Shown: positions 26,286-35,192 of the stretch, in pieces
Layout of the letters: every line of letters begins with the position of its first letter
How positions within the stretch are numbered: position 1 is the stretch's first letter
From: Balneatrix alpica DSM 16621
GTDB taxonomy: Bacteria > Pseudomonadota > Gammaproteobacteria > Pseudomonadales > Balneatricaceae
Length of the DNA stretch: 64,000 nt
Assembly: GCF_000619885.1 (NCBI RefSeq)
Contig: NZ_JHUZ01000006.1
Location: forward strand, 620,001 to 684,000
Direction: 5' to 3'
Notes under the pieces: generated by a model
Databases searched by the model: none
Seen by the model: only the letters and a program-made list of their open reading frames with translations
Told to the model about the DNA's origin: nothing
Position numbers and translations under genes: made by a program

Positions 26286-27063
26286 GGGAGCGGTGGCGCG
26301 TCACTTTAGCCGTGCGGCAGCGAGTTATGACCAGGTCGCGGAGTTGCAACGGCAGGTGGCGGACGCCTTGTTGGCGGAATACCAACAGAGCACTGGCACT
26401 ATCCTGGACTTAGGTTGTGGTACAGGCTACCTGTCTGGGCAATTGCAAGCAGGTTTTGCTGTCGCCGGTCAGCAGACATCCAGGGTAGTGGCCCTGGATT
26501 TGGCTCCAGGGATGTTGGCTCAGGCCCGTCAGCAACACCCGCAGCCGGGCATTCACTGGCTCCAAGGCGATGCGGAGGCCTTGCCGCTGGCGGAAGGCTG
26601 CTGTAGTGCGGTGTTATCGAGTTTGGCGGTGCAATGGTGTAGCGATCCGCAACAACTTTTCCGAGAGTGTTGGCGGGTATTAAAGCCGGGTGGGCAGTTG
26701 TTGCTCTCCACACTAGGCCCCGCCACCTTGCATGAGCTTCGCCAAGCCTGGGCCGAGTCAGATAATGCGGCTCACGTGAATCGTTTCTGGTCATTAGCAA
26801 GCTGGCAGCGGGCCTCAGGATCGGGATGGCAAGGGCAGTGGTTGCAACGCAATTGGACACTCTATTACCCCCGAGCCTGGGCGCTGATGAAAGAGCTGAA
26901 GCTGTTAGGCGCGAGCCATGTGGAAGGTGAACGCAGTGTGCAAGGGCTAGGAGGGCGTCAACGCCTGCAGCAGGTTGAGCAGGGATACCGTCAGTTTGTC
27001 ACCGAGCAGGGGTTGCCTGCTACCTATGAAGTCTTTTTGGCCGTATTGAGGAAACCTGAATGA
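26278..27063 (+). CDS. bioC: Malonyl-ACP O-methyltransferase BioC
   Basis: BioC methylates malonyl-ACP with S-adenosylmethionine, starting pimelate synthesis. The 261-residue product begins VARHFSRAAASYDQVAELQRQVA, the family N-terminus, then has the class I methyltransferase motif I (ILDLGCGTGYLSG), motif II (VVALDLAPGMLAQA) and the post-motif SSLAVQWCSDPQQLFRECWRVLKPGG. Length is normal. It overlaps bioH by eight bases and bioD by four, so translation is coupled. Confidence 0.96.
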   Translation: MDKGAVARHFSRAAASYDQVAELQRQVADALLAEYQQSTGTILDLGCGTGYLSGQLQAGFAVAGQQTSRVVALDLAPGMLAQARQQHPQPGIHWLQGDAEALPLAEGCCSAVLSSLAVQWCSDPQQLFRECWRVLKPGGQLLLSTLGPATLHELRQAWAESDNAAHVNRFWSLASWQRASGSGWQGQWLQRNWTLYYPRAWALMKELKLLGASHVEGERSVQGLGGRQRLQQVEQGYRQFVTEQGLPATYEVFLAVLRKPE

Positions 27064-27752
27064 GTTGTGTCTTTATCACTGGCACGGATACTGACGCTGG
27101 CAAGACCCTGGTGGGGGCGGCGATGCTTTATCAAGCTCGTCAGCAGGGGTTGAGTACCCTGGGAATAAAGCCTATCTCGGCCGGCTGTGAGCGTACGCCT
27201 GCAGGGCTGCGCAACAGCGATGCGTTAGCACTGCAGGCGCAAAGTGCACCGGCCTGCGCCTACTCAATACATAATCCCCTGGCTTATGAGCCGCCCATTG
27301 CGCCCCATATTGCCGCCCGTGAGGTGGGGGAAGAGTTATCGCTGCAGCGCTTAAATCAGAGTCTGGCAGCGAGCTTGGCACAGCCGGCTCAATTCACTTT
27401 GATTGAGGGGGCGGGGGGCTGGTTATTGCCCTTGAATGATCAGGAAACATTGGCGCAGTGGGTGGAGCAGCAGCGGTGGCCGGTTGTGCTGGTGGTTGGG
27501 CTAAAGCTGGGTTGCCTCAATCATGCACTGTTGACGGTGCAGGCGATTACCCAAGCAGGCTTACCGATACTCGGTTGGGTGGGGAGTCGGGTGGATCCTC
27601 AAATGAGCCGAGCAGAGCAAAATATCCAAAGCCTGCAGGCGATGATAGAAGCCCCCTGCTTAGGGGTAGTACCTCATTTAGACAACCCTTCAGCCAGTGA
27701 AGCAGCCAAATATATAGACATTAACCCTTTACTTTGGCGAAACAGAGGTTAA
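27060..27752 (+). CDS. bioD: Dethiobiotin synthetase
   Basis: BioD closes the ureido ring of dethiobiotin from diaminopelargonate, CO2 and ATP. The 230-residue product has the P-loop GTDTDAGKT (residues 8-16), KPISAGCE, and the EGAGGWLLPL segment that binds substrate and magnesium. Length is normal. It is the last biotin gene of the operon; no clear terminator lies in the 27 bp before the next gene, so the two small genes downstream may be read through. Confidence 0.97.
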   Translation: MSCVFITGTDTDAGKTLVGAAMLYQARQQGLSTLGIKPISAGCERTPAGLRNSDALALQAQSAPACAYSIHNPLAYEPPIAPHIAAREVGEELSLQRLNQSLAASLAQPAQFTLIEGAGGWLLPLNDQETLAQWVEQQRWPVVLVVGLKLGCLNHALLTVQAITQAGLPILGWVGSRVDPQMSRAEQNIQSLQAMIEAPCLGVVPHLDNPSASEAAKYIDINPLLWRNRG

Positions 27753-27779
27753 AAATTAAACAGTAACGGAGGAGGACAT

Positions 27780-27998
27780 ATGCAGGTTACCTCTTCGTCT
27801 TGGTCATCAGCATGGCAAGGCTTTCAACGCGCTGAGCAGCAATTGAGTGGTGCCAGTCGGCAAATTGCTCAAGGAGCTGAGGGTGTCGAGGAAGGCCTTT
27901 TGGCGTTACCGCCAGCTAAAGTGCAAGCAGACGCCTCGTTGAAGGTGTTGCAGATGGCTCATGACCGATTAGGTACATTGCTGGATATTAGCGTCTAA
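27780..27998 (+). CDS. Small protein resembling a flagellar rod/hook C-terminus
   Basis: The 72-residue product ends with ASLKVLQMAHDRLGTLLDISV, which resembles the C-terminal helix of FlgC/FlgE/FlgG-type axial flagellar proteins (a run of the form NxxVxxxADExLGTLLDI), while the N-terminal D0 signature is reduced. It has a strong GGAGGAGG ribosome site. No flagellar gene is nearby. Similar orphan peptides of about 70-100 residues occur in pseudomonads, but I cannot name a function. It sits 28 bp after bioD and 38 bp before the SprA-like gene, and may be paired with it. Confidence 0.65.
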   Translation: MQVTSSSWSSAWQGFQRAEQQLSGASRQIAQGAEGVEEGLLALPPAKVQADASLKVLQMAHDRLGTLLDISV

Positions 27999-28036
27999 CT
28001 CCTGTCTACGTTTGATTTTGAGGGCAAGCGGAGGCA

Positions 28037-28924
28037 ATGATGATTATCAGTCATGGCCTAACATATCAACCCAGTGTGCTGCCACCTGCCGCAGCGCAGC
28101 AGGCGCTTGCACCTGAACTTTCCCCCGCCCAGCAAGTGCTGGCCTCACCCCACAATACCCAGGCACAGAACGAGCAAAAGGAACGTGCGAGTCGCCAGGG
28201 GGCGAACCCTAATGGGGTGCGCAAAGATCCTAAAGAAGTTCAGAAAGAGCAACGCCTGCAAGGCAAAGAGCGGGAGCTGCAAAACAAAGAGCGTCTGCTG
28301 AGTGAAGAAGAACAGCGCCAACTCGATGAGTTGAAGCAGCGTGACCAGGAAGTGCGTCAGCATGAACAGGCGCATGCCAGTGCAGGAAATCAATTTTCCG
28401 GTGCGCCGCGTTATGAGTTTACCCGTGGCCCGGACGGACGCTTGTATGCTACGGGAGGAGAAGTAGCAGTGGATACTTCCCCGGTACCTAATGATCCGGA
28501 AGAGACGATTCGTAAAGCAGAAATCATTCTTAAGGCCGCCCTGGCACCAGGACAGCCATCGGATCAAGACCGGCGAATTGCTGCAGAAGCGCAGCGGATG
28601 TTGTCTGAAGCGAGGGCTGAGCTGGCGCGTCAGCGTGAGCTAGAACGGCGACAAGAGCAGGAACAAGGTAAAACGGTGCGCCAGGACGAGGCAAAAGAGC
28701 AGGCTGCCCGCTTAGAGAGTCAGCGGCAAAGTAGTGAGTCTGTGCAACGCCCCACTCTGGAACGAGATGAGGCGGCAGAGAAGAAAACCGCAACCAACAA
28801 TAGTGAAGCGCTACGGTTACAGCAAATTAATGAGCAATTGAGTGAAGTGAATCGTCGTCTGGTGGATCTGGGGGTGTTTTCCAAGCTCTACCCGAGTGGG
28901 GTGTTCGTGAATGTGCATGCTTAA
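28037..28924 (+). CDS. SprA-like putative metalloprotease
   Basis: The 295-residue product matches the SprA-related family (putative metalloprotease): a charged coiled-coil stretch (residues 40-108, rich in Glu, Lys, Gln and Arg), then HEQAH at 109-113, a zincin-type HExxH motif, then AGNQFSGAPRYEFTRGPDGRLYATGGEV and DTSPVPNDPEETIRKAEIILKAALAPGQPS. A second Glu/Gln/Arg-rich helical region follows. No signal peptide is visible. Protease activity is predicted from the motif only. A strong terminator follows it. Confidence 0.8.
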   Translation: MMIISHGLTYQPSVLPPAAAQQALAPELSPAQQVLASPHNTQAQNEQKERASRQGANPNGVRKDPKEVQKEQRLQGKERELQNKERLLSEEEQRQLDELKQRDQEVRQHEQAHASAGNQFSGAPRYEFTRGPDGRLYATGGEVAVDTSPVPNDPEETIRKAEIILKAALAPGQPSDQDRRIAAEAQRMLSEARAELARQRELERRQEQEQGKTVRQDEAKEQAARLESQRQSSESVQRPTLERDEAAEKKTATNNSEALRLQQINEQLSEVNRRLVDLGVFSKLYPSGVFVNVHA

Positions 28925-28960
28925 TTAACAGCGCTGATGAGGCTTCATTTACAGACATGT

Positions 28961-28989
28961 AAAGGCAAGGTGCGTACCTTGCCTTTTTT
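28961..28989 (+). terminator. Terminator after the SprA-like gene
   Basis: A perfect 11-bp stem (28961-28971 with 28976-28986, loop GCGT) runs into TTTTTT. It probably also ends the bio operon read-through, and lies 26 bp before the stop of the converging hydrolase gene. Confidence 0.9.
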
Positions 28990-29014
28990 ATGTGTGTTAG
29001 AGGTGTACTGACCC

Positions 29015-29776
29015 TTAGTGCAGCAGGAAGCGCTGTAAGGTGCGCATAAAAAGTTCTGGCTTTTCCGCATGAGGCCAATGTCCTGCCCCGGCAATGAGCT
29101 TGAGCTGGGCTTGGGGGAAAAGAGCTAAGACAGCTTCACGGTATTCAGATTTGATGTAGTGGGACAGCTCACCCTTAATAAAAAGAGTGCTGCCGGTAAA
29201 GCAGGAGCCGCTAGGTGGGCGACTGATTTGTTCATACTGTTGTTGCAATACACTAAGGTTACAGCGCCACTGGAAACCTCCATGCGGCTGTTTACTCAGG
29301 TTTTTGAGCAGAAATTGGCGCACGCCTGTTTCTGGTACAAGAGGCGTCAGCAGTTGGTCGGCCTGGCTGCGACTTTGCAAGTTGGCTAGATCCAGTTGGT
29401 TCAGCGCAGTAAAAATATCATCGTGATGACGAGGGTAGGCTACCGGCGCAATATCCACCACGATTAGCTTGTTGATGCGCTTCGGGTGGTTAAGGGCGAG
29501 TTGCATGGCGACTTTGCCACCCATCGAGTGGCCTAGCAGTACACAGCTTTCAATTTCCAGGCTATCCATCAGTGCGAGGACATCATCCGCCATACTGGGA
29601 TAGTCATGCTGTTGATGATGAAAGGATTGTCCATGATTGCGTAAGTCGACATTAATAACGTCAAAGTCTTGGCTAAGAAGGCGAGCCGGAGTGCCCCAAT
29701 TATCGCTGCTGCCGAATAATCCATGCAGAATGATCAGGGCTGGGCCCTGGCCTTGGCGCTGATAGTGTAAGTGCAT
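29015..29776 (-). CDS. Alpha/beta hydrolase (YbfF-like esterase)
   Basis: The 253-residue product has the classic alpha/beta hydrolase sequence: oxyanion region LHGLFGSSDNWG, nucleophile elbow LGHSMGGK, and a late GAGHWPHAEKPE with the catalytic His. The motif VDLRNHGQSFHHQQHDYPSMADDV matches YbfF-type esterases acting on acyl-CoA or short esters. Length is typical. ATG follows AAGGAG. It converges on the SprA-like gene. The substrate is not predictable from sequence. Confidence 0.88.
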   Translation of the reverse strand: MHLHYQRQGQGPALIILHGLFGSSDNWGTPARLLSQDFDVINVDLRNHGQSFHHQQHDYPSMADDVLALMDSLEIESCVLLGHSMGGKVAMQLALNHPKRINKLIVVDIAPVAYPRHHDDIFTALNQLDLANLQSRSQADQLLTPLVPETGVRQFLLKNLSKQPHGGFQWRCNLSVLQQQYEQISRPPSGSCFTGSTLFIKGELSHYIKSEYREAVLALFPQAQLKLIAGAGHWPHAEKPELFMRTLQRFLLH

Positions 29777-30023
29777 TTTGGGCTCCTTGGTGACACCGAG
29801 ATTCGATTGTCCTGACTCACTCGCTAGATGGCAAGCCGGCTGGCATGGACACCTAAGTTAAAAATTCCTATGCTTGGCCACCATTAGCTGCGCCTTTCTA
29901 TGGGTTCCGCCGCACTGGGACCACCGTCAGCAGCAGGGAAAGGATCGCAGTGCTCGGATGGCTGGTTGCAATGCCGGGCAAGTTGCTGCTGGCGGTATTT
30001 TCACTGCTATTGATTGGTCTGAG

Positions 30024-30671
30024 ATGCGTTCATCTGATTCAACCCTGGTATGGGATCTCTCTACCCGACTTTTTCACTGGTGCTTACCTCCTTTGCTGTT
30101 AGGGCTGTGGGGTACGGCTGAGTTTGGTTATATGGAGTGGCATCAGTATTTAGGCTTTGCACTGGCCGGCTTGCTTTGCTTCCGTTGGTGCTGGGGGCTG
30201 GTAGGTGGACACTATGCTCGCTTTGCACAGTTCTTGCGGGGGCCGAGCGTGCTTTGGGCCTATTGTCGGGGTCGTTATCAATCGGCAGGAGGTCATAATC
30301 CTCTGGGGGGATGGATGGTGTTAATGATGTTGTTGTTGCTAACAGCCCAAGTGATGACGGGGTTGTTTGCTAATGATGACATGTTTACGGAAGGCCCCCT
30401 ATACAGCTGGGTGAGTAAGGCGCTAAGTGATGAGCTTACGCGCTGGCACTACCGATTGTTTGATGGGCTATTGATTGTGATTGCGCTGCATATTTTGGCC
30501 ATTGGTTGGTATCAGTTGCGCGGTAAACGTCTGGTAGAGGCGATGTGGCACGGTTATCAAGTTGGAGCCAAGCCGATGCCGTACCCTGTGCGCTCATTAT
30601 GGCTCAGTTTAAGTTGGGGAGCGGGCTTATTGGTGAGTGTGATTTTGTGGTGGCTGACGGATTCGTTTTAG
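30024..30671 (+). CDS. Cytochrome b561-family membrane protein
   Basis: The 215-residue product has four membrane segments and the di-haem His pattern of bacterial cytochrome b561: RLFHWCLP (helix 1), MEWHQYLGF (helix 2), WHYRLFDGLLIVIALHILAI (helices 3-4). Such proteins carry electrons from the quinol pool, often to a c-type cytochrome partner, which is absent here. ATG at 30024 gives the usual short N-terminus; an ATG at 29958 and a TTG at 29874 are in frame but add an unlikely polar tail. The ribosome site is weak either way. Confidence 0.85.
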   Translation: MRSSDSTLVWDLSTRLFHWCLPPLLLGLWGTAEFGYMEWHQYLGFALAGLLCFRWCWGLVGGHYARFAQFLRGPSVLWAYCRGRYQSAGGHNPLGGWMVLMMLLLLTAQVMTGLFANDDMFTEGPLYSWVSKALSDELTRWHYRLFDGLLIVIALHILAIGWYQLRGKRLVEAMWHGYQVGAKPMPYPVRSLWLSLSWGAGLLVSVILWWLTDSF

Positions 30672-30732
30672 CCAAGTGTGCGTCAGCTACGTATAATAGG
30701 CGCCTTCTTGAGCACCGGTATGGGGACGGGCA

Positions 30733-31380
30733 ATGGTATTAGGCACTCAACCAACACCCAAAATGGGGCGTATTCGACAGAAGCGGCGTGCGGCAATTCT
30801 AGCTGCTGCTGAGCAAGAGTTTGCCCTCAATGGCTTCAAAGGCACCAGTACCAGTGCGATCGCTGAACGAGCTAGCTTAGCTAAAGCGCAGGTGCACTAT
30901 TATTTCGGTAGCAAGGAAGAGCTTTATCAGGAAGTGTTAAGCACTATTCTGCGTCAATGGAATTTAGTGCTGGAAGACATTACTCCAGATGATCAGCCTG
31001 CCGAAGTGTTAGCGCGTTATATCCGTGCCAAAATGCAGTTTTCCCGTGAGCGGCCGGAACTATCCAAGATTTTTGCTTCCGAGGTGTTGCGTGGTGCGCC
31101 TATTCTGCGTGCTTTTTTAGGCAAGCAGCAGTTTGAGTGGGTGCAGACGCGGGCCGCGGTAATCCAAAGCTGGATTGATCAAGGCAAGATGAGAGCAGTA
31201 GATCCCGTTCAGTTAATCGTTCACATATGGGCCCTGACGCAGCATTATGCTGATTTTGATACCCAGGTGTTGGCTGTGATGGGCAAAGATTCATTAGTAG
31301 AGGAGGAGTATGAGCTCCTTATCCAGCAAGTGATAGAGCTTGTGCTAAGGGGCTGCGGCCTCGTTAAGACTGATAGCTGA
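30733..31380 (+). CDS. TetR-family regulator, RutR-like
   Basis: The 215-residue product has the TetR helix-turn-helix at residues about 15-65 (AILAAAEQEFALNGFKGTSTSAIAERASLAKAQVHYYFGSKEELY). The ligand domain (LARYIRAKMQFSRERPELSKIFASEVLRGAP and onward) has the character of the RutR/YcdC C-terminal domain. RutR senses uracil or thymine and controls pyrimidine and purine use. The gene lies just before a BMP-type purine/nucleoside importer on the same strand, which suits a nucleobase-responsive regulator, but no RutR palindrome (TTGACCA-N2-TGGTCAA) is seen before that operon. A strong terminator follows. Confidence 0.85.
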   Translation: MVLGTQPTPKMGRIRQKRRAAILAAAEQEFALNGFKGTSTSAIAERASLAKAQVHYYFGSKEELYQEVLSTILRQWNLVLEDITPDDQPAEVLARYIRAKMQFSRERPELSKIFASEVLRGAPILRAFLGKQQFEWVQTRAAVIQSWIDQGKMRAVDPVQLIVHIWALTQHYADFDTQVLAVMGKDSLVEEEYELLIQQVIELVLRGCGLVKTDS

Positions 31381-31410
31381 AATCGGGGCCTGCGGGCCCC
31401 GATTTTTTTT
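31381..31410 (+). terminator. Terminator after the RutR-like regulator
   Basis: A perfect 10-bp stem (31381-31390 with 31395-31404, loop TGCG) runs into eight T residues. It starts at the base after the stop codon. Confidence 0.93.
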
Positions 31411-31508
31411 GGCCGTTTGTATGGTTTTGGTGCTTGGTTAAACAGATTGCGTCATTTTGGGGCGTATGTTCGGCGTATCTTAACCATTTCTAGCCCGTCA
31501 TGAAGGAA

Positions 31509-31538
31509 AGGTCAGCATAAGAAGCTGGCCTGCTTTTT
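31509..31538 (+). terminator. Terminator-like hairpin in the leader of the BMP importer operon
   Basis: An 8-bp stem with one G-T wobble (31509-31516 with 31524-31531, seven-base loop) is followed by GCTTTTT. It lies 124 bp upstream of the ATPase gene, in the 281-bp gap after the regulator. It may be an attenuator, but no matching antiterminator was worked out. Confidence 0.4.
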
Positions 31539-31661
31539 GCGTAGAAGAAAAAACGGAGCGCTTGGTTTGTTTTTTTGTGTGCACTGTCTAAGCTGAAAAA
31601 GTTGCCACAATAAAAAATACAATATTGGAGTTTATATGTACCCAAAAAGTAGGGGGCGGCG

Positions 31662-33185
31662 ATGACAGCGGTACCTTTATTGGCCTTGGAAGGGATTACC
31701 AAGGACTATCCAGGCTGTCGCGCTAACGATGATGTGAGCCTAAGTTTGCAAGCTGGGGAAATACGGGCGCTGCTTGGAGAGAATGGTGCTGGTAAAAGCA
31801 CCCTGATGAAGATTATTTATGGTTTGGTGAAGCCCGATGCTGGTACGTTGCGCTGGCAAGGTCAAGAAGTACAGGTAAAGGATCCTGCCCATGCTCGTCG
31901 TCTAGGGATTGGCATGGTGTTTCAGCACTTCTCCTTATTTGAAACCCTAAGCATTGCAGAAAATATTGCATTGGCTTTGGAGCCTGAGGCGGCAGCGGAT
32001 CGCCAAGTGCTGGCTAAGCGTATTAAAGAAGTCTCGAAGCAGTATGGTATGCCACTGGATCCCCAGCGTTTGGTTTATACCCTGTCGACAGGTGAACGCC
32101 AGCGTGTAGAGATCGTCCGTTGTCTTTTACAGGACATCAAGTTGTTGATCTTAGATGAGCCCACTTCGGTGCTCACGCCACAGGAAGTTGAGGTGCTGTT
32201 TGTTACTCTGCGCCAGTTGGCGGCAGAGGGGTGCAGCATTCTGTTTATCTCGCACAAATTAAAAGAAGTAAAAGCGCTCTGTCACAGTGCCACCATTTTG
32301 CGTCAGGGGCGTATTAGTGGTAACTGCGATCCACAGCTCGAATCTACCGCTACGATGGCGCAGAAAATGGTGGGTGAGGGAGTGAATCTGGAAACTTCTT
32401 ACCCGCCAGGTCGTCCAGGGTCACCTTGTTTAGCGGTGGAACAATTGTCGTTACCCGCGGCGGATGCCTTCGCTACTGCGCTTAAACAGATCAGCTTTAA
32501 CTTACATCGTGGTGAAATCCTGGGCATTGCTGGAGTGGCGGGCAACGGTCAAGCCGAGTTGTTAGCCGCTTTATCGGGTGAGCTGCAGGGGGCAACGGGC
32601 AGTGTGCGCCTGTTGGAACAGGATATTCTGCCGCTTGATGTAGCGGCTCGACGGCAATTGGGGTTGGGTTTTGTCCCAGAGGATCGCCTCGGCAGGGGGG
32701 CTGTGCCTGAGTTGGGATTGGTGGATAACGCCTTGTTAACGGGCTATCAGGGGCCAGCTGTCAATAAGGGTTGGATTGATTTTGCTTGGTTGCGTCAGTG
32801 GGCGAGTGATATCTGCCAGCAGTTTAATGTCAAGACCGCAGGTGTGGATGCGGAGGCGAAGAGCCTCTCTGGGGGTAATTTGCAGAAGTTCATTTTAGGG
32901 CGAGAGATTACCCAGCGTCCGAAGGTGTTATTAGCAGCTCATCCCACCTGGGGAGTTGATGTAGGGGCTGCCATTGTTATCCATCATGCGCTAATTGCTT
33001 TGCGTGATCAGGGGGCAGGGATTCTGGTGGTGTCGGAAGACATTGATGAGCTCTTTATGATTTCAGACCGAATAGGGGCGATCTGTGATGGTCGTCTATC
33101 GCCGATTCAGAAAACGGCGGAAACCAGCCTAGAGCAATTGGGTGAATGGATGGCCGGTGTGTTTGAGGAGGTGCAGGATGCTTAA
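31662..33185 (+). CDS. BMP-family ABC importer, ATPase subunit
   Basis: The 507-residue product is a double ABC ATPase, as in sugar and purine/nucleoside importers. The first half has Walker A GENGAGKSTLMK and signature STGERQRVEIVR; the second has the degenerate Walker A GVAGNGQAELLA and signature LSGGNLQKFILGRE, usual for this class. It should energise uptake of purine nucleosides or similar BMP ligands across the inner membrane. ATG follows AGGGGGC. It overlaps the first permease by eight bases and heads the operon. Confidence 0.93.
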   Translation: MTAVPLLALEGITKDYPGCRANDDVSLSLQAGEIRALLGENGAGKSTLMKIIYGLVKPDAGTLRWQGQEVQVKDPAHARRLGIGMVFQHFSLFETLSIAENIALALEPEAAADRQVLAKRIKEVSKQYGMPLDPQRLVYTLSTGERQRVEIVRCLLQDIKLLILDEPTSVLTPQEVEVLFVTLRQLAAEGCSILFISHKLKEVKALCHSATILRQGRISGNCDPQLESTATMAQKMVGEGVNLETSYPPGRPGSPCLAVEQLSLPAADAFATALKQISFNLHRGEILGIAGVAGNGQAELLAALSGELQGATGSVRLLEQDILPLDVAARRQLGLGFVPEDRLGRGAVPELGLVDNALLTGYQGPAVNKGWIDFAWLRQWASDICQQFNVKTAGVDAEAKSLSGGNLQKFILGREITQRPKVLLAAHPTWGVDVGAAIVIHHALIALRDQGAGILVVSEDIDELFMISDRIGAICDGRLSPIQKTAETSLEQLGEWMAGVFEEVQDA

Positions 33186-34239
33186 GCTCGAACCCCGTGC
33201 TGCCAGCTCCCGCGTGATGGGATATGGCTCACCGTTGTTGGCGCTGGCGTTAACCCTTATTACCGGATATGTGCTCTTTGCCTTATTGGGTAAGGATCCG
33301 GTGGAGTCGTTATATACCTTCTTTATTGCCCCCTTGGCGGATCTTTATGGTTGGTCAGAGCTGGGGGTGAAGGTCACGCCTATCCTGCTTTGTGCATTAG
33401 GGCTGGCGGTTTGCTATCGCGCTAATGTCTGGAATATCGGTGCCGAGGGGCAGCTGATTGCCGGTGCGCTACTGGGCAGCATGATGGCCTTGCAGTTGCT
33501 GGATATAGAGGGATGGTGGGTGCTGCCTACCGTCTTGCTCAGTGGCGTAATGGGGGGATTGATGTGGGGTGGGGTGGCGGCCTGGCTGAAGACCCGCTTT
33601 GCGGCCAATGAAATTCTCACCACTATCATGCTCAATTACATTGCGCTGAACCTGCTTTTATATGGCATTCATGGTCCTTTGAAAGATCCCCAGGGGTATA
33701 ACTTCCCTGAATCTGCCCTCTTTACTGATAGTGCCTTGCTGCCGGTTTGGTTAGAAGGAACGCGCCTGCACGTAGGGTTGGCCTTTGCGTTATTACTGAT
33801 GGCGGTCATTTGGGTATTGCTGAGTCGTACCTTGTTGGGCTTTCAGGTCAAGGTGGTAGGGGCGGATGCCAGTGCAGGGCGCTATGCCGGCTTTAAATCC
33901 CAGCGTTTGATCTGGTTCTGCTTGTTGTTGAGTGGTGCTTTAGCTGGCTTGGCGGGTGTAGTAGAGGTTGCTGGTCCTATTGGGCAGCTGGTGCCGGTCG
34001 TATCGCCAGGCTATGGCTATAGCGCCATTATCGTTGCCTTCCTGGGGCGCTTACATCCCCTCGGGATTGTCTTGGCTAGTACTTTGATGGGGCTGATCTA
34101 TCTGGGTGGTGAGCTGGCGCAAATCTCCCTTGGCTTGCCGTTAGCCTTGACTGGGGTATTTCAAGGGTTGTTGCTGTTTTATCTGCTGATTTGTGATGTC
34201 TTGATTCACTTCCGCGTGCGTTGGCAGAGGGGAGCGTAA
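33178..34239 (+). CDS. BMP-family ABC importer, permease 1
   Basis: The 353-residue product is an integral membrane permease of the BPD_transp_2 family, with about 9-10 membrane segments, the core NIGAEGQLIAGALLGSM and ANEILTTIMLNYIALNLL, and the later GALAGLAGVVEVAGPIGQLVPVVSPGYGYSAIIVAFLGRLHP. This is the pattern of the nucleoside importer permease family. ATG at 33178 follows GAGGAGGTG inside the ATPase 3' end; the frame is open 36 bp upstream. It forms a heterodimer with the next gene product. Confidence 0.92.
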   Translation: MLKLEPRAASSRVMGYGSPLLALALTLITGYVLFALLGKDPVESLYTFFIAPLADLYGWSELGVKVTPILLCALGLAVCYRANVWNIGAEGQLIAGALLGSMMALQLLDIEGWWVLPTVLLSGVMGGLMWGGVAAWLKTRFAANEILTTIMLNYIALNLLLYGIHGPLKDPQGYNFPESALFTDSALLPVWLEGTRLHVGLAFALLLMAVIWVLLSRTLLGFQVKVVGADASAGRYAGFKSQRLIWFCLLLSGALAGLAGVVEVAGPIGQLVPVVSPGYGYSAIIVAFLGRLHPLGIVLASTLMGLIYLGGELAQISLGLPLALTGVFQGLLLFYLLICDVLIHFRVRWQRGA

Positions 34240-34241
34240 AG

Positions 34242-35168
34242 ATGGATATGGAATTACTGGTTAATGTGCTTTATGCCGCGATCCGTACTGGCACGCCGCT
34301 TTTGCTAGTGGCGCTAGGTGAATTGGTGTGTGAAAAGTCAGGTGTACTCAATCTTGGTCAAGAAGGCATGATGCTGATGGGGGCGGTGGCAGGTTTTATT
34401 GCAGCTTACCAAGGCTTACCACTACCGATGGCATTTGTAGTAGCTATGCTGGCGGGGATGTTGATGTCCTGGTTATTTGGCTTCCTGGCCCTTCAGTTAT
34501 CGACTAATCAGGTGGCAACAGGGTTGGCATTAACCATTTTGGGGGTTGGTCTCTCGGCATTTTTGGGGGCGGCGTATATTGGACAGCCGGTCGAGGGGGT
34601 GCGTCCCTGGGAATTGCCGTTGCTGGCGGATATTCCGCTGTTGGGCAAGGTATTGTTTAGTCACGACCCCTTGGTTTATCTCTCCTTTGTGCTGGCTGCA
34701 GCGGTGGCCTGGTTTCTTTATCGTACCCGTGCAGGGTTAATGTTACGTGCCATCGGTGAATCGCCGCAGTCTGCCAACGCGACGGGGTTGCCAGTGCTGT
34801 GGGTGCGGTATGCGGCCGTTTCTTTTGGTGGGGCAATGGCTGGTTTGGCGGGTGCCTATCTGTCTTTGGTTTATACCCCGATGTGGGCCGAAAACATGAC
34901 CGCTGGGCGGGGCTGGATAGCGCTTGCTTTGGTGGTATTTGCGAGTTGGCGTGTGGGGCGTGCTCTGTTGGGAGCGTACTTATTTGGTTTGGCAAGCATT
35001 CTGCATCTTGTATTGCAGGGGATGGGTTTTGCCGTCTCGCCTAATCTGCTTGCTATGCTGCCCTATGTGGCGACGATTGTAGTGCTGGTGCTGCTCAGTC
35101 GTGGCGGCGGTCGCCACCTGAATGCGCCTATGTCTTTGGGAAAACCCTTCCATCCAGCCCGCCATTGA
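34242..35168 (+). CDS. BMP-family ABC importer, permease 2
   Basis: The 308-residue product is the second BPD_transp_2 permease, with about eight membrane segments, LGELVCEKSGVLNLGQEGMMLMGAVAGF near the N-terminus and the later FGGAMAGLAGAYLSLVYTPMWAENMTAGRGWIALALVVFASW. ATG at 34242 is two bases after the previous stop and has a weak GGGGAG site; a TTG at 34221 is also in frame. It completes the membrane channel with permease 1. Confidence 0.92.
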   Translation: MDMELLVNVLYAAIRTGTPLLLVALGELVCEKSGVLNLGQEGMMLMGAVAGFIAAYQGLPLPMAFVVAMLAGMLMSWLFGFLALQLSTNQVATGLALTILGVGLSAFLGAAYIGQPVEGVRPWELPLLADIPLLGKVLFSHDPLVYLSFVLAAAVAWFLYRTRAGLMLRAIGESPQSANATGLPVLWVRYAAVSFGGAMAGLAGAYLSLVYTPMWAENMTAGRGWIALALVVFASWRVGRALLGAYLFGLASILHLVLQGMGFAVSPNLLAMLPYVATIVVLVLLSRGGGRHLNAPMSLGKPFHPARH

Positions 35169-35192
35169 GCGGATTGACGAGGAGTAATAACA

